Part shown: piece after piece, positions 37,928-49,500 of the stretch
Numbering within the stretch: the first letter of the stretch is position 1
How the letters are laid out: each line of letters begins with the position of its first letter
Assembly: GCA_002104985.1 (NCBI GenBank)
Contig: MCGO01000037.1
Location: 186,001-250,000 of the forward strand
Source of the DNA: Rhizoclosmatium globosum
Taxonomy: Eukaryota > Chytridiomycota > Chytridiomycetes > Chytridiales > Chytriomycetaceae
Length of the DNA: 64,000 bases
Direction: 5' to 3'
Made by a program: the position numbers and the translations under genes
The notes under the pieces: generated by a model
Databases searched by the model: none
What the model saw: only the letters and a program-made list of their open reading frames with translations
Told to the model about the DNA's origin: nothing

Positions 37928-38501
37928 TCAAGCAGTTGGATTCCAGGCTTCAGGACCTTCTTTTTGTTGTTGTTGATTCAGGTTCTGTTTTGCTGCGGCA
38001 GTCAGTTGAGCAAGTTCCTGTTGCTGTTTGATGCGCATTTGCTCGTCTTTTTGGTCAATGTCTCGAGCGAGTTGAAGTGTGCGCATTCGTTGGGCATCGG
38101 CCTGGATGATTTCCTGGATGAAGTCAGTTTAATGAAGTAGGTGCTAGGACTGCTAGGTCCTAGTGAGCCTAGGAACCAAGCAAGTCGTTAGGTACAGGTA
38201 ACAGTAGGTACCTCAGTCGAGGGCGGGTCCACGCGGGTGTGTCTGAGCCAGGCCATCCACTGCACCGGAATATCGTCGGCCGAGTAGTCTTCCTGCCGCC
38301 CGTTCATGTACTCGACACTGCGTCGGCTGCGTGCCACGGAGCCCCCGTGGATTGGCGGTCCTTCAAAGAAGAGAAACGATCGAGAAGGATCGCTGCCAAC
38401 GAGCTTGTTCCGCCGCCAGGGCTACTGTCGCTTTTAGTTAAACCAGATATCGGAGGGTCTCGTACCAATGGGAGTGATCGCCAAATCCGTTTGAACACCA
38501 T
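37928..38501 (-). CDS. NDUFAF2: NADH dehydrogenase assembly factor NDUFAF2 (mimitin)
   Basis: NDUFAF2 is the complex I assembly chaperone related to subunit B17.2. Three exons fit: 38501-38466 (MVFKRIWRSLPL), 38421-38212 and 38113-37928. The second exon begins PWRRNKLVGSDPSRSFLFFE and carries GPPIHGG, RSRRSVEYM and the family signature IPVQWMAWLRHTRVDPPSTE. The third exon is a charged helix (EIIQADAQRMRTLQLARDID) ending EAWNPTA. The WRRNKLVG and QWMAWLRxTRxDPP motifs are diagnostic. About 123 residues is within family size. The second intron (38114-38211) holds several CTAGG-type short repeats. Expected in the mitochondrial matrix. Confidence 0.9.
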
Positions 38502-38578
38502 CTGCCAAAAGATTTGAAATGATAATCACGGAAAGTATTAACTATTGATCATTTATTGTCCATTTGGCTTTCTACCTG

Positions 38579-39909
38579 TTATTGAACTGAAAAATAAAGC
38601 TGTGTATTGAAACAAGGACCAAGACTGTCCGTAAATACATTAGTTTGATTCTCACTGAACAAACAATTACTCAACTCGTTGTGAAGCCCATACCCTCTCA
38701 CGGTCTCTCTTAGTTTCTTCATGAGTAACCACACTATGAATGCCTTGGCTGCCTGTCGTGTAAATCGTCTCCTTGGTTTGGGTGCCTGCTTCATCAAGAC
38801 CTGTCCAGCCATATGCAACGGGTATTCCACAAGGAAAGTGTTTGAAATGTAGATGGAGAGTATTAAAATGCTAAAAATTGAATGTCAGTTGTGATTCATG
38901 AGGTCGTCACAGGAATGATTGCCAAATGTTACCTTGTATCCACCAGAAAATCATGTCTCAACTTGTTTCTCTGGATCGCATCAATTATGGGCTGCTGGCT
39001 CTTTATCGCGTCGGACTGCTTTCTAAGTTCTTTTTGATACTGCCACGTTCTTCAGCTTCAACTCCAACAGATACAACAAACCTCATCCATAGTCTTTGCC
39101 AGCACCTTCTTGACATTCTCTAGATTTCCTTGCAACTCCACAGCATATTGCTTATGCGCTTCCGTCTCCATATTCAAACACCCGATTGTCTCTTCCAACC
39201 TTCCAACTGTTGCTTGCAGCTCTAAAATCTGCACCTTCCCTTTCGCCACAGACTTTTGCAAATGCCGCGTCTTGGCAAAATTGAACAAGTTTGTCACATA
39301 GCTAATTGCGAATAGACGGGTATTGATCTAAATGAGCCATGTTAACCTAAACTGAATGACAGTGTGAATCAGAAACTAAACTGTATTAATAGCCTCTGGT
39401 TTTCAAGCGCGTAATTAATCTTTTGCGAGAGTCTCGTATAATTCTGCGCGTCCGTCGGTTCTATCAGTGATTTTAGATTCCAGCTACACCGCAAACAAAC
39501 CAAGAGACTCACCGATCCGAACACTATTCTCCAAAAGCCCATGTAACTGTCCAACAAGCTTCTTTGTAGAATCAAACAACGGGCGAAACAGTTTTGTGTT
39601 CAGTGTTTGTGATTCGAGAGACAGAACGTCAAGAGCAGGCAAGTTTAATGGATCTCCTGATTCTGCGGCGCGATATAGCGAGAGTGAAGAAGATGTAGAT
39701 TCAAGGGGTGGTGTCGCTGTCAGCACAGGTTCAGATTCGGAGCCAGGGACCCCTGGTCGTTTGAGTTTCTTGATGCGGTATGATTTCTCGAGAGGGGTAG
39801 AGGGTATAGTGGGACTAGTACATAGAGTGGATATACTGTCTTGAAGAGATGTGGATTTTCGGGCGGGATGGACAGCCTCGGATTCTGTTTGTGCTTCAGA
39901 CTGAGACAT
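38579..39909 (-). CDS. Coiled-coil protein with a C-terminal membrane segment
   Basis: Several exons join in frame from ATG 39909 (MSQSEAQTESEAVHPARKST). After a Ser/Thr/Pro-rich N-terminus comes LDVLSLESQTLNTKLFRPLF and a helical stretch (VGQLHGLLENSVRI spliced to EPTDAQNYTRLSQKINYALE). Next is YVTNLFNFAKTR and a clear coiled coil (KVQILELQATVGRLEETIG, then YQKELRKQSDAIKSQQPIID after a 45-base intron). A hydrophobic segment ILILSIYISNTFLVEY follows near the C-terminus, then a basic patch (KPRRRFTRQAAKAFIVWLLM). The layout suggests a tail-anchored or single-pass organelle protein, but I do not recognise the family. Confidence 0.6.
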
Positions 39910-40000
39910 GAAAAATATTTTCTGCAGAATTCTTGAATTTTGTACTATATACGAGGAAAGAAACCGAAATAAATAGAATAAAAAGAAAGTATTAGTGATC

Positions 40001-41230
40001 TTAGTAGTAGTCAGGGTCTCTAGAACGTCCTGTTGGAAACATCAGCGAAAATCCAGTCCAAAGCAACGAATTTCATTTACCAGAATACGCCCGCAATCCG
40101 TCAGTTTTACGCGTCGAAGTACTAGTAGTAGGTCGCTCACCCCTGTCCCGATCTCCTCTCGAAGCTGTCGCAGCCCTTGGTTTCGTTTCAATCGACAACC
40201 CCCCACGATTCCTCGACGACGACGAAGACTCCCACGGAAACTCCTTCTCCTTTTCCCTCTTTCTATCATACTCATCCTCATCATCAGACCCTCTACGCCT
40301 CGACTCTCTCCTATCGCGTCTATCGTCACGATCATCTCCACCACCGCCACCGCGGCTTTTACTAGATTTGGAAATTGGTTCGTATTCTTCTTTGACAAGA
40401 GTCTTTTTGGAGTCGCTGTTGAGGACTTTGTCACGGAGACGGTCCCAGCCAGCTGGTTTTGTGGAGTCAAGGTCGCGCATGCTTTTGGATTTTTCTTTTT
40501 CGAGGGGGAGGCGGGAGCCGGGTTTTGCGCTTTGGGGGCGATCTTTTTTGGATGTGGCGGTTGATTTGCGGCGGTCGTAGTCGTCGCTTTCGTTGTCGCT
40601 TGATTGCTGTTTTTTGTAGGAGGAGGAAGTAGACTTTTTCTTTGTGTCGTAGTAGTCATCGGAATCGTCGTAGTCTTTGCTGCTTTTGCCTTTTGAGGAT
40701 GGTTTCTTTGAGGATTTCCTGTCGTCTTCTTCTGAATCGTAATATGTGTCCTTTTTCTTTGATGATGACGAGGATGATTTCTTTGCCTTTGGGTCGTAGT
40801 CTTCAAAGTCCTCGTCGTATTTGCTGCTCTTTTTCCTGTCTCTGTCGTCGTAATCGTCCTTATACTTGTCCTTTGACGATTTCTTGTCCTTATCGCGTCC
40901 GCCACCACCCCGATCGCGACCCGGCGCTTCACCCAAATACGCAACGATAATCTTGTCACCATCGTCTAGTACAGTAACAGGCGTCGTTTTGTTGATTGCT
41001 GTAAAGTTTGACGCGTAGAATGTGAGTCTCTCGTCGTCGATTCCTTCATCGTCAGAGAGTTGTTCTCGGATCGCTTTAAGGGCAAAATCGAGCATGGTTG
41101 GGATTGTGCGGCCCAGTTTTGTCACGTCTGGAAGGTCGGCGACTATTCGTCGGATGGGGGCTTCAGCTGTGTCACGTGGGGAGTGTGGGGCGAAACCCAG
41201 AAAGTATAGAGCTACGCTTGAGCGAGGCAT
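40001..41230 (-). CDS. Small folded N-domain with a long charged disordered tail
   Basis: The N-terminal hundred residues look folded: MPRSSVALYFLGFAPHSPRD, then IRRIVADLPDVTKLGRTIPT, and a segment ending VTVLDDGDKIIVAYLGE that could be the last strand of a ubiquitin-like fold. The rest is extreme low complexity (Asp/Lys/Ser/Arg/Tyr, with SSSSSSKKK and DYDDSDDYYD). A 55-base intron near the end (GTAAAT to CCAACAG) would replace the early stop at 40073 with a second exon ending GRSRDPDYY at 40001; I prefer this because splice sites and frame both fit. Such Lys/Asp/Ser tails occur in nuclear and ciliary proteins. No family recognised. A small decayed copy of its 5' end lies at 42.77-42.82 kb. 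Confidence 0.55.
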
Positions 41231-41628
41231 ATTCTAATGGGCTGGATCTTTTTTTTTGGCTGAAGGGTTTTGGGTGGGATTTTCGTTCGCTCATTGTCTA
41301 CTGTTTCAGAGGAGAGGTATAGAACGAGAAAGAGATTCGTCAAGTGTATTTCAAAGATTTATTTATCGCAAATTTAAATTATTTGTTTTTTTGTGCTAAT
41401 TAGAACTCATAAAAACTTCCAGTTTGTTGACACCATTCTTCTTGGGTATCTTCATTTCTACAAACACGGTTTGCTGCCAATATTCTTTTTAAAATTCGAA
41501 ATTTAGTGACACAGAAGATCTATCGTATTGTGTTGAGCTGCGATCACGAATCAGTTGACAATCCCACTTGTTAGAAAAACGCCCGAGTTCTTACCTAAGC
41601 CCCATCTCACCAGCCCCTGTCATCGAGT
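41231..41628. promoter_or_regulatory. Divergent intergenic region
   Basis: Head-to-head starts at 41230 (minus) and 41629 (plus) leave 398 bases that must hold both promoters. It is AT-rich around 41345-41500. No specific binding site is recognised. Confidence 0.35.
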
Positions 41629-42401
41629 ATGGACACTTCCAGCAGCAACAATCTGTATCTATTGTGCGACCTTGCCGAGCAGCCTTCTCAACCAGATTAC
41701 GCTCTCAGCTTAAGCCCGTCATCAGCCACGACACATCGCTCAGGCCCACCAACTCTCCGTGGCCCTGGCGGCATCAATCTCGTCTCTGATTCCGACGAAG
41801 AAAAAGAAGTGCGTGGCTTGGAATCAGGAAATCCGGGGCGGTGCGATGTAACCCCGCCACCACGTCTTCAACTCCCAAATTTCTGTTGCCTTGTTGATTC
41901 AATCACCGCATCGCCCCCACGCGCCGCGCCAATTGCACGCGCTGTTGAATCTGTGCAGGATGGATATCAAGGCGTTCAAGGGGCCGTTCATGCTAGTAGC
42001 TTAGATTCGCATATCTGTCAATGGCCGGGATGTCACAAGCAGTTTTCGTCGCGATGGCATTTGCTTTCTCATAGCAACACTCACTCAGCTCGGCGTCAGT
42101 TCCAATGTCAATTATGTCCTTTAAACTTTGCGCGAAAACATGTGAGCTGTTTGTTTCTCAGGTTGCTTGTCTGGTCTGCTTATCAATCAACTTGTATTCA
42201 AGGATCTCACGCGCCATACTAAAAGTGTTCATGCAGTCCAAGCCGGAGTACCTGTGTTTACTTGCAGTATCTGTGGAAAAGGTGATTGAAACTTGAAAGA
42301 ACTAAATTGAGTCTCAAACCTACTCTCTCATCATAGGGTATGGCAGAATGGATTCACTAAGACGGCATGTCGAAAACTGCAGTCCGTACAGTCGGAAATA
42401 A
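41629..42401 (+). CDS. C2H2 zinc-finger transcription factor
   Basis: Three exons (41629-42141, 42203-42281, 42337-42401) give 218 residues. The first 120 residues are Ser/Pro-rich and disordered. Three zinc fingers follow: C-x4-C-x12-H-x3-H (CQWPGCHKQFSSRWHLLSH), C-x2-C-x12-H-x4-H (CQLCPLNFARKHDLTRH) whose helix is spliced across the first intron, and C-x2-C-x12-H-x3-C (CSICGKGYGRMDSLRRH) across the second. The linker between fingers 2 and 3 is longer than usual (VHAVQAGVPVFTC). This is a typical small fungal DNA-binding regulator; its target is unknown. All junctions keep frame. Confidence 0.85.
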
Positions 42402-42770
42402 TTTATTTTTTCATTTTGTTTGTTCATTTGAAGAAAAGATGCACCTGAATCTGATATAGTTGGACTAATCCAAGACAAACACTCCCAGATTATTTATGTT
42501 CCCGCAACAATCCTCTCAAAGCTATCCTTCACTCAAAATTGAATTTGATCTTTGAAATTAAGATGAGGTTTTGATTCAAGGGCGGCAAGAATGGTTTCCC
42601 AGTGAACACTCTGGCGAACACTGCAGTTGTCAAACTCAAGCACCAAGGTTTCAATGTTATGTATTTTCTTCCTGAAACTAAAACTGAAAGCGTTATGTGA
42701 CTTGGAAGAATATCTCATCGCCATCATCCTTTCCTCTTACTGACTTCACATTAGTCTTGCAGGACATTTG

Positions 42771-42820
42771 AGAGATCAGCCACTATTCGTCGGGCGGAGG
42801 CTGCAGTAGAGTTACGTGGC
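42771..42820 (-). pseudogene. Fragment of the charged-tail gene's 5' coding end
   Basis: On the minus strand this stretch reads PRNSTAASARRIVADLSNV, parallel to PRDTAEAPIRRIVADLPDV at the start of the gene at 41230. At DNA level the shared core is GACGAATAGT plus flanking matches. Nothing before or after it continues the gene, so it is a small duplicated remnant about 1.6 kb from its source. Confidence 0.5.
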
Positions 42821-43469
42821 AGGGTCGGGCATTTATGGTATATATGTGTACATAAATCTGATGTTCGATTTTATGGTTGATGAATGGGGAGGGTTCGAAG
42901 AATTCCAGCCCATTTTTTCCACCTTCAAAGCAGCAACCTCCACTCACACTATGTGAGAGTATTGTCATAGTTATGCAAATTTCACGTTGAAGACGTTGGC
43001 ATAAACATGAATGGCACGCTTTCATTCTCCTCAAAGTAGAGCAGCCTAAGGAAAGTAGCTCGTTAAATGAATTACATGCTGATGATAACACTTTGCACAA
43101 CATTTAGAAGTTAGTATATGTTATAATGCCACAGTGTCATTGAACTCCTAATTCCTTTGAATCGTAATGCTGAGAGACCAAACAGAAATACTATGTGGTT
43201 GCCCCAATCTGCGCTGTTTCTTCATTCTTATCGAGTCTTGCTCAGTATATCAGAAATAATGATTTCAGTATCAATTTTTGTATGTGGTTCTAGCCCTGTG
43301 TCGTTGAGTGTTGTGCATGATGCAAAAATCAGAACATGCGTAAACGTAGTTATCTTCTGAAACGGGGTTTGAAACAAGTACAACGCTGGCATCATCGCTG
43401 AAAATCGTGCTAAATGTCGCTTGAGTTCATGAGCCAAAAGACTTTAGCAAGGGCTCGACATTTATCTCC

Positions 43470-43565
43470 ATGACTTCTTTGCATCATAAATCTTTTCGCC
43501 AATGCGAGAAGAAATTCGCAAGATTATCGAAATTGTCAAAACACTTCAAACATTCCTCAAACACA
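43470..43565 (+). pseudogene. Possible relic of a C2H2 zinc finger
   Basis: The frame MTSLHHKSFRQCEKKFARLS continues KLSKHFKHSSN. The stretch QCEKKFARLSKLSKHFKHS has the look of a finger helix (C-x12-H), but the first Cys and last His are missing. It lies between two zinc-finger genes and may be duplicated debris of one. It could also be chance. Confidence 0.3.
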
Positions 43566-43867
43566 GTTTCACCGTCATATTTCCACTCTGATCCTGGAAA
43601 CTCCTGTAGTATCTATTATTGGGATAAGGTATCTATTGTTGCACTCAACCCCTTTCCAAATCATATACCATCGGCCTGTCAAACACAAGAATCAAGGTCT
43701 CAATGCAATGTGCACTGCACAATACTCCTTCTTTCGCGATTTGATTGAGCGAGATATTACATTCTCCGCGTCAGACCGCTGTGTTGTGCGACTTACAAGA
43801 ATATCTCCCATCGCCATCCTATCCTCTCACGTTTCTTTAACCTGTTTCACATTAGTCTCACACGCAA

Positions 43868-45279
43868 ATGAATCTCTGTGACGTTGGCCAACGTCTTACT
43901 CGCTCAAAACTGAAGGAGCTCAAAGGACTTGATTCTGAGGCTGCCAAGCAATCAACGTCCTCCACATCCAATCTTTTCAACTCTACTGCACCTGCTCCTG
44001 TAAATTCAAACTCTTTCAAGCTTCCGGCAGCAACAAAACGTGGAAAATTGCAATCTACCGCCTTACATTCATCAAACGCGTCAAACGCTTCTGTTGTATG
44101 GCTCCGCCAGCAGTTGAAAGCTAAGCTGTACATTTGGGCATGCCCTTTTAAGACACCGGCAAATAACAAGCCACATGCTTGTCGGTGGATAAACTCACAG
44201 GGAGTTCCATGTCCAGTGACCCACGGGCTAGTCAATGATATTAAACAGCACTATTACTTGGTTCATATTCGAATTCTTCTCAAGGATTATTATCCTGATG
44301 TCATTCAAACATGTCCAGTGTGCTCAGAATCATTCCAAAGTGTCGACGCCGTTCAGCGCCATTGGTTGAATGAGCACGTTGACAAAGCTCTGGGAGGCTT
44401 TGACTGGGATGGGAAACCGTTGGAAGCAAATATCCAGGCATTTCCGCAGTCATTTGATGAATGTATTTCTGTTCTAAACGTACTGATTGAACGTAAAGTT
44501 ACATTGAAGTCGGATTTTGGTTCTAGGGAATTGATTTCTAAGTTGGGTAATGGAACCGATTCTGGTTTTAAGATTGCTGTTGATAATATTCAATTGGAGC
44601 CAAAATCTGTTCTTATTCCTCACGCGAAACATGGTCACGATACTGAATTTTGGGCTCGAGCAGCGGCTCGCCTTCGGGAGGAACGAAAACTGGTAGATGA
44701 GTGGGAAGGATGGGTTGAAGATGACGGACTGATTCGGGAGGGAAAATACTGGGGAAAGCGGGGACGTCAATTGATGTCTACGCCAAAATCTCTCAAATCT
44801 GTTATTGGAGGAGTTGAGGAAAAAACGAATCCTCAGGCTGTTTGTGTTCGGGCGATTGTTGTGTCTCACCGCTATCCTTTGTTCAAAAATTGGTCGTATC
44901 GACCGCTTTCGGCCTCGGAAATTAAATTGAGAGATTTAGGCTCGATGGCGATGGCTCTGAATGCAAGCAGCAATAGTGAGGAAGAACGAAGTCCTGCGGA
45001 AACTATATTCTGTGCCAAGGACTTGACCAAACGTCTAATTGAAGGAAATCAAGCGCTAGTTATTGACGAGGAGTTAGTGGAGGAAGGGGAAGTTGTATGG
45101 AAGGTTTTGAGAAGGCATATGGGCAAAACAGTGAATGCATTCAGTGGATGATTCATGGTATGTTAAGACATTTCTTGTATACATTTTTTCTAATGTTAAT
45201 TTCAGGAGTATGTGCTCTCGGAAAAGAGTGTCGGTTGAGTCATACAGTTGGTCCCCCAATCATTCTTCACGCGAATTGA
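43868..45279 (+). CDS. C2H2-type zinc-finger protein with C-terminal CCCH finger
   Basis: A long exon starts MNLCDVGQRLTRSKLKELKG. Two finger-like units follow: a C-x9-C-x12-H-x4-H unit around CRWINSQGVPCPVTHG and HYYLVH, and a standard C-x2-C-x12-H-x4-H finger (CPVCSESFQSVDAVQRH). The middle is a helical region (WARAAARLREERKLVDEW, LIREGKYWGKRGRQLM) that I do not recognise. The obvious frame stops at 45151. A different frame of the same exon, spliced over GTATGT...TTTCAG, encodes a perfect CCCH finger, C-x8-C-x5-C-x3-H (CIQWMIHGVCALGKECRLSH), ending VGPPIILHAN. One added base at the four G at 45086-45089 would join the frames. I take the CCCH finger as the true C-terminus. Function unknown; nucleic acid binding likely. 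Confidence 0.65.
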
Positions 45280-45420
45280 AGGTCGAATTTATTGTGTTAT
45301 TAAATTTATTATCAGCTTTCATTAATTATATTCCCAAATAAAACCAAATGTTGAGGAAGAACCCTTCATGCATTGTACCAAGGACCGTCCTCCAATGCAA
45401 TCAGGTAACTTCTCATCAAC

Positions 45421-45850
45421 GAACAACGAAGATATACAGAAAAGTTCACTCCAACCCGTCAAGTTGGAGAAACCGATTTCTCGGCAGAACCCTCGCCAAC
45501 GTTTACATAGTTCAAAGAACCATCAACAAATGACGGAACAATATATGCACCCACCCCACTCTTTCGAGATGGAGAAGCCAAGTAGTCGCAACCACAGTGG
45601 TAGGGCTCTCGCCATAGCAGTCGCAGTCCAAGCGAACTACGACAAAAAGCGGAACAGAGTATCAGAAAGAAGCAGAAAAGGCCCATAAGAAAAATGGGTA
45701 ATGACAATAGAGTAATAAGAAAGAAGGAGAATCTCATTACGGTCAAAGTAAAACGTCATATACAGAAGTGGGGAGAAGACCACAGGGACACCGCGTTTTC
45801 AGGTCAAGAGACCATCGACAAAACCGATAAAGGAAGAAATAGAAGGAAGA
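45421..45850 (+). repeat. Dispersed repeat, copy 2
   Basis: Plus-strand partner of the minus-strand block at about 9005-9507 (shared CACTCTTTCGAGATG and GACCATCGACAAAA in the same order). Part of it carries an open frame of 106 codons (45368-45688) rich in Lys, Arg, Ser and Gln. The matching frame in the other copy is broken, so coding is doubtful. It starts about 140 bases after the CCCH-finger gene ends. Confidence 0.55.
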
Positions 45851-46526
45851 AATAGAAGTAAGAAGTAGAGAAAAGAAAGAAGAGGAAGGTGAAAAACCCA
45901 AGTAGAAAGTGAGCACATCAAAAGCGTGGCCATAAAATCTGACGATGACTGAGGAGACATGCTCTCGAAGCCGGGCCTACAAAGAAAAGAAGATTCAGTA
46001 CGTCTTTCATAGCTTGATTTTATCAGGCTGCAGATGTGATGAGAACTGACGCCGTCCAAAAATAGATTTCGCAGCCAAGATCGCAGGAGACGCGTCAAAG
46101 GTGCAGCAAACATACCTGGATACTAAGCGACGATGGCGAATTGGTCGGATCAGTTGGCGAGTGCGAGTTGGACGAACGGAGAGATGTTGGGCGGGGTTGT
46201 TTGGAGGATGTTTTTGGATTGTCACAATGTTTTCTCGCAGGATTTCGCAAACAAGAACAATAGCTAGAAGATCTCACTTCAAGCTTACGTCCAGTAGAAG
46301 TGTATGAGAGTAATATCTGGCTTCGCATTCTCAACCTTGGTTTTGAATGTGTGAGGTCAAGTACTGTGTGAGGAAGGAAGGAGAAAAGGTGCCCCAACGC
46401 TGCTATTTAACAATAAATATTAATTATTAGAAGGAAGAAATAAGCTTGACTGGTCTGAAACGGCCATCGTCAAAGTTTTGTCAGTCCGATTTTTCTCTGA
46501 TTGTTATTCTCGTATTATTCTCAACA
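45851..46526. other. Gene-free stretch upstream of CFAP20DC
   Basis: Purine-rich plus-strand sequence (AAGAAGAAATAGAAG runs) to about 45900, then mixed sequence with only short frames on both strands. It should hold the CFAP20DC promoter near its right end. No gene or RNA is recognised. Confidence 0.4.
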
Positions 46527-49500
46527 ATGTTCAAGTCTGCGTTCCAGGTGCGCCATAAAGAACTCGTATCCTGTCCTAAACTCGTGTCTGTTTGCAGGGA
46601 GGACCTTCATTTGAAGTGTTTAGCTGTCAAGGAAGCTCAAGCTCGGCGATGTTGAACTGGAGGGTACGATCTGTTCCGCTCATGATGATAGGCTAACGAA
46701 CCTGACTTAGATCGTAAATAAGCAGTTTGTTCATAAGGAATACGAGAAGGATGTGAAAGGATATTGCTTTACGTGCGACAAGGCGGGAAAGCTTCAACTG
46801 CCGAAGGATGAGAAGCAATCAGGTATTCATGAGGCGGACACCATTAAAGAACTATGCTCAAACTGCTTTATATAGCTTATTTGATCCAGCCATACCTAAT
46901 ACTTCAGATATTTGTCGGTGTGGTGGGTGTTTAGAGTTAAACTTTCGACTACTAACTCTAAACTCAGGCTCAGCACATGACGATCGAGATATGGTGAAAT
47001 AATTCTGCTTCTGCGATACACCATCTAACATGGGGTCAAACAGCGTGAGCGATCTGAATCAAAGTAAACGGCGTTTCTTCATATCAACAGCAGCGAAAGA
47101 AACCAAAAATACTGCTTTACATGTCACACTACCTCTTGGATTCTTAAAACGAGGAGTTGTAAGTTCGCCCTCCGATATTACACACTTCTCACCTTTCTTT
47201 TCAGTGGCTAAATTTGTGCTTTGATCTGTTAAGTCTGGTAAGACCACCTCGAATCGTTTTCAAATTAGTAGTAACAGGAAGAAAAAGGTTGGAGATTCGT
47301 TCCGTGGTCAAACATTTCGATGTCTGGACAGCATAGCGATCAGTGGGAACTATCGATTACGAAAAGTATTCACCATGAAACTACCCCCTCCAGATACGAC
47401 TGATGATTACGGTACATCCCTCGAGCGGAAGTCGGCGCTTGCTGATTCAATTTATGACAGACCTATACGACGAAAACATCCAATCAACGTTAGGCCTAGA
47501 CTGCATTCCAAAAACCCTCCAATACGGAATAGGAATTGACCACGTTACTCAAGTCATCAACCTTCACAGAATAAGAGCAGCAGAAAAACTCGAAATGCGA
47601 AAGTCCCTTCAAGATATTGATGAATTCCAACACTGGCCGTCGAAATCAAATGAGGCTCTTCCGAAACTGGCTTTCGGAACGCGACCGAGTTCTGAAGTTG
47701 TATACACGAACCCAAAGAAGAAGGAACATCGAAAACGGAGAATCAAGACAGCCAAGTCGAATAAGGTGACTTGACTTCTACTGCTTTCACTTGAATTAAA
47801 ATCGAATGAAGGACGAAAATGGGAACGTTGTTACAAAAACACACTCGAGAACATCAATACGTACCAATGACTCAGCTACAGTAGAAGAAACCAACTTTCC
47901 TGGACCAACACTTCCCCCAATCATCGAGGTCCGCACAACTCCTCCCGGACTGGAATCAAAGCCGTCAGAAGATACGCTTTGTGATAGCAATGATGAAGAA
48001 GCGAGACCCATCACTGACTACAACCCATCAAAGTATGCTCCTTCAGAACCATCAGCTGATCGTGAGCTCACTGAAATGGTTATGGAATCTGAAAGAGATC
48101 TTGTTCTCTTGAAAGAGAGTATACCAGTGTTAGATATCACTGCTTCAAGAGAGTTTTTAGAGGCAGTAGAACTTGAGGCGATCAATCCACAGCTGGATCA
48201 GTCAGACTACAAAATTCAACCAGAGCAAAAGCAGCATACAGAAGAGAAAGTGGACTCAAACTTGGATGAAGAAATTGACGCCTTCTTTAAAGCTCAGGAG
48301 GAGCAAAATGAAGAAGTACTCGGAATCCAAGACGAAGAGTGAGTACAGAGGACAAAACGTTTTGATGGAGACTAACTTATTGTACGAAAGAGGTCCCGCT
48401 GACGTTGAAGCGCTTGACGACAACTACATCAGTCACGGAAACCTGAACATGACTCAAATAATTGCGACGTTGGATGGGTACAATACTTTCATTTTTCCCT
48501 TGTTTGTTCTAACATACATGCAGGATGATGGAAAGTGATGATAAGGTTCTCCAGGCCTCGAAAGTACCACTACCAGAGACACCTTGCGTTGAAGCATTAG
48601 CACCTTTAAAATCTGTAACGTCATTATCTGGTCGTCAGTCTCGACTTCCTTCGAATCGTCATAGCACGAATAACAGTCGATCGTCTCTAATGGAACGGAT
48701 TCTCTCGAAATCAAAGCAACCATCGTCAGTTAAACAAACTGATTCCACAATCACGAGTGTTGTCAATTCGCAGAGACAATCGAAACAGCCCACGCCATCA
48801 TCATCACAAGTTCTTGAAAGCATATGCCTCCGCAAAAACAATCAAAGCGACCAACGCCTTCACAATCTCAGAAACTCGAGGAAGATATAAAGTTCTTGTA
48901 CCAGCACCCCAAAGTATCGAGTACCTACTTCAAAAACATTTCAGTCTCTCAGAACAACTTGGACGTGATGGTATCGTGAAAACCAGAGCCAGTGCAGATG
49001 CAACCAGTAAACGAAAGTTGGGACTTGATGATAAGAACAGGCCACAGTCACTTGGCAACAGTCTTCATATCAAAGGGAACTTTGATCCTACACAGCCGTT
49101 GCCAAAGCTTGCAGCCAAACTCTCAAGTATTCAAGAACCCGGGACAATTAGAAGGGAATTACTGCTTTCAGTGGGTTCTGAAAGTATGGAAACGGCGGCA
49201 GAGCTTCCCTCTTTGGGTGACTCCCGAACAGCTTCAGCCGAACATTTCGACGTTTCCGCCATTTCAAATGATGTAACCGAAAAGCCTGAGTCCAGTACTA
49301 CTGAACTGGTACTCGAAGAAATCAAAACAATTCAAACTGCTGATGTGTCTGTGGAGCCAAACCAAACTATCACAATTAGTCTTGAGGTCAATGGCACAGT
49401 TGAATCCTCCAAGATCTTAAAGAGAGTTTAACACCAACTTTGAATGTGGAGGAATCTGTCAAAACTGTGTCTCCACCCTCGATTCCAAAATCAAAGTCAG

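Larger units (their letters stand above)
42560..43860. repeat. Decayed direct repeat of about 0.2 kb
   Basis: About 42590-42765 and about 43655-43860 resemble each other in the same orientation. The best blocks are GTCAAAC.CAAG..CAAGG followed by TCAATG (about 42627 and 43678), and AAGAATATCTC followed by ATCGCCATC and, after a short gap, TTCACATTAGTCT (about 42705 and 43798). The second copy runs up to the start codon of the zinc-finger gene at 43868, so the first may be a duplicated upstream region. The space between holds only short frames. Confidence 0.5.

Noticed and set aside
40042..40962. Thr/Arg-rich minus-strand frame and several plus-strand Ser/Arg frames
   Set aside because: They are alternative frames of the low-complexity tail of the charged protein at 40001-41230.
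46007..46397. Minus-strand frames upstream of CFAP20DC (Ser/Pro/Arg-rich)
   Set aside because: No domain, no consistent splice chain and unusual composition; treated as non-coding.
46876..46993. Apparent frame break in CFAP20DC between IFVGV and AQHMTIEI
   Set aside because: Using the donor GTGGGT at 46923 instead of the next GT keeps the frame.
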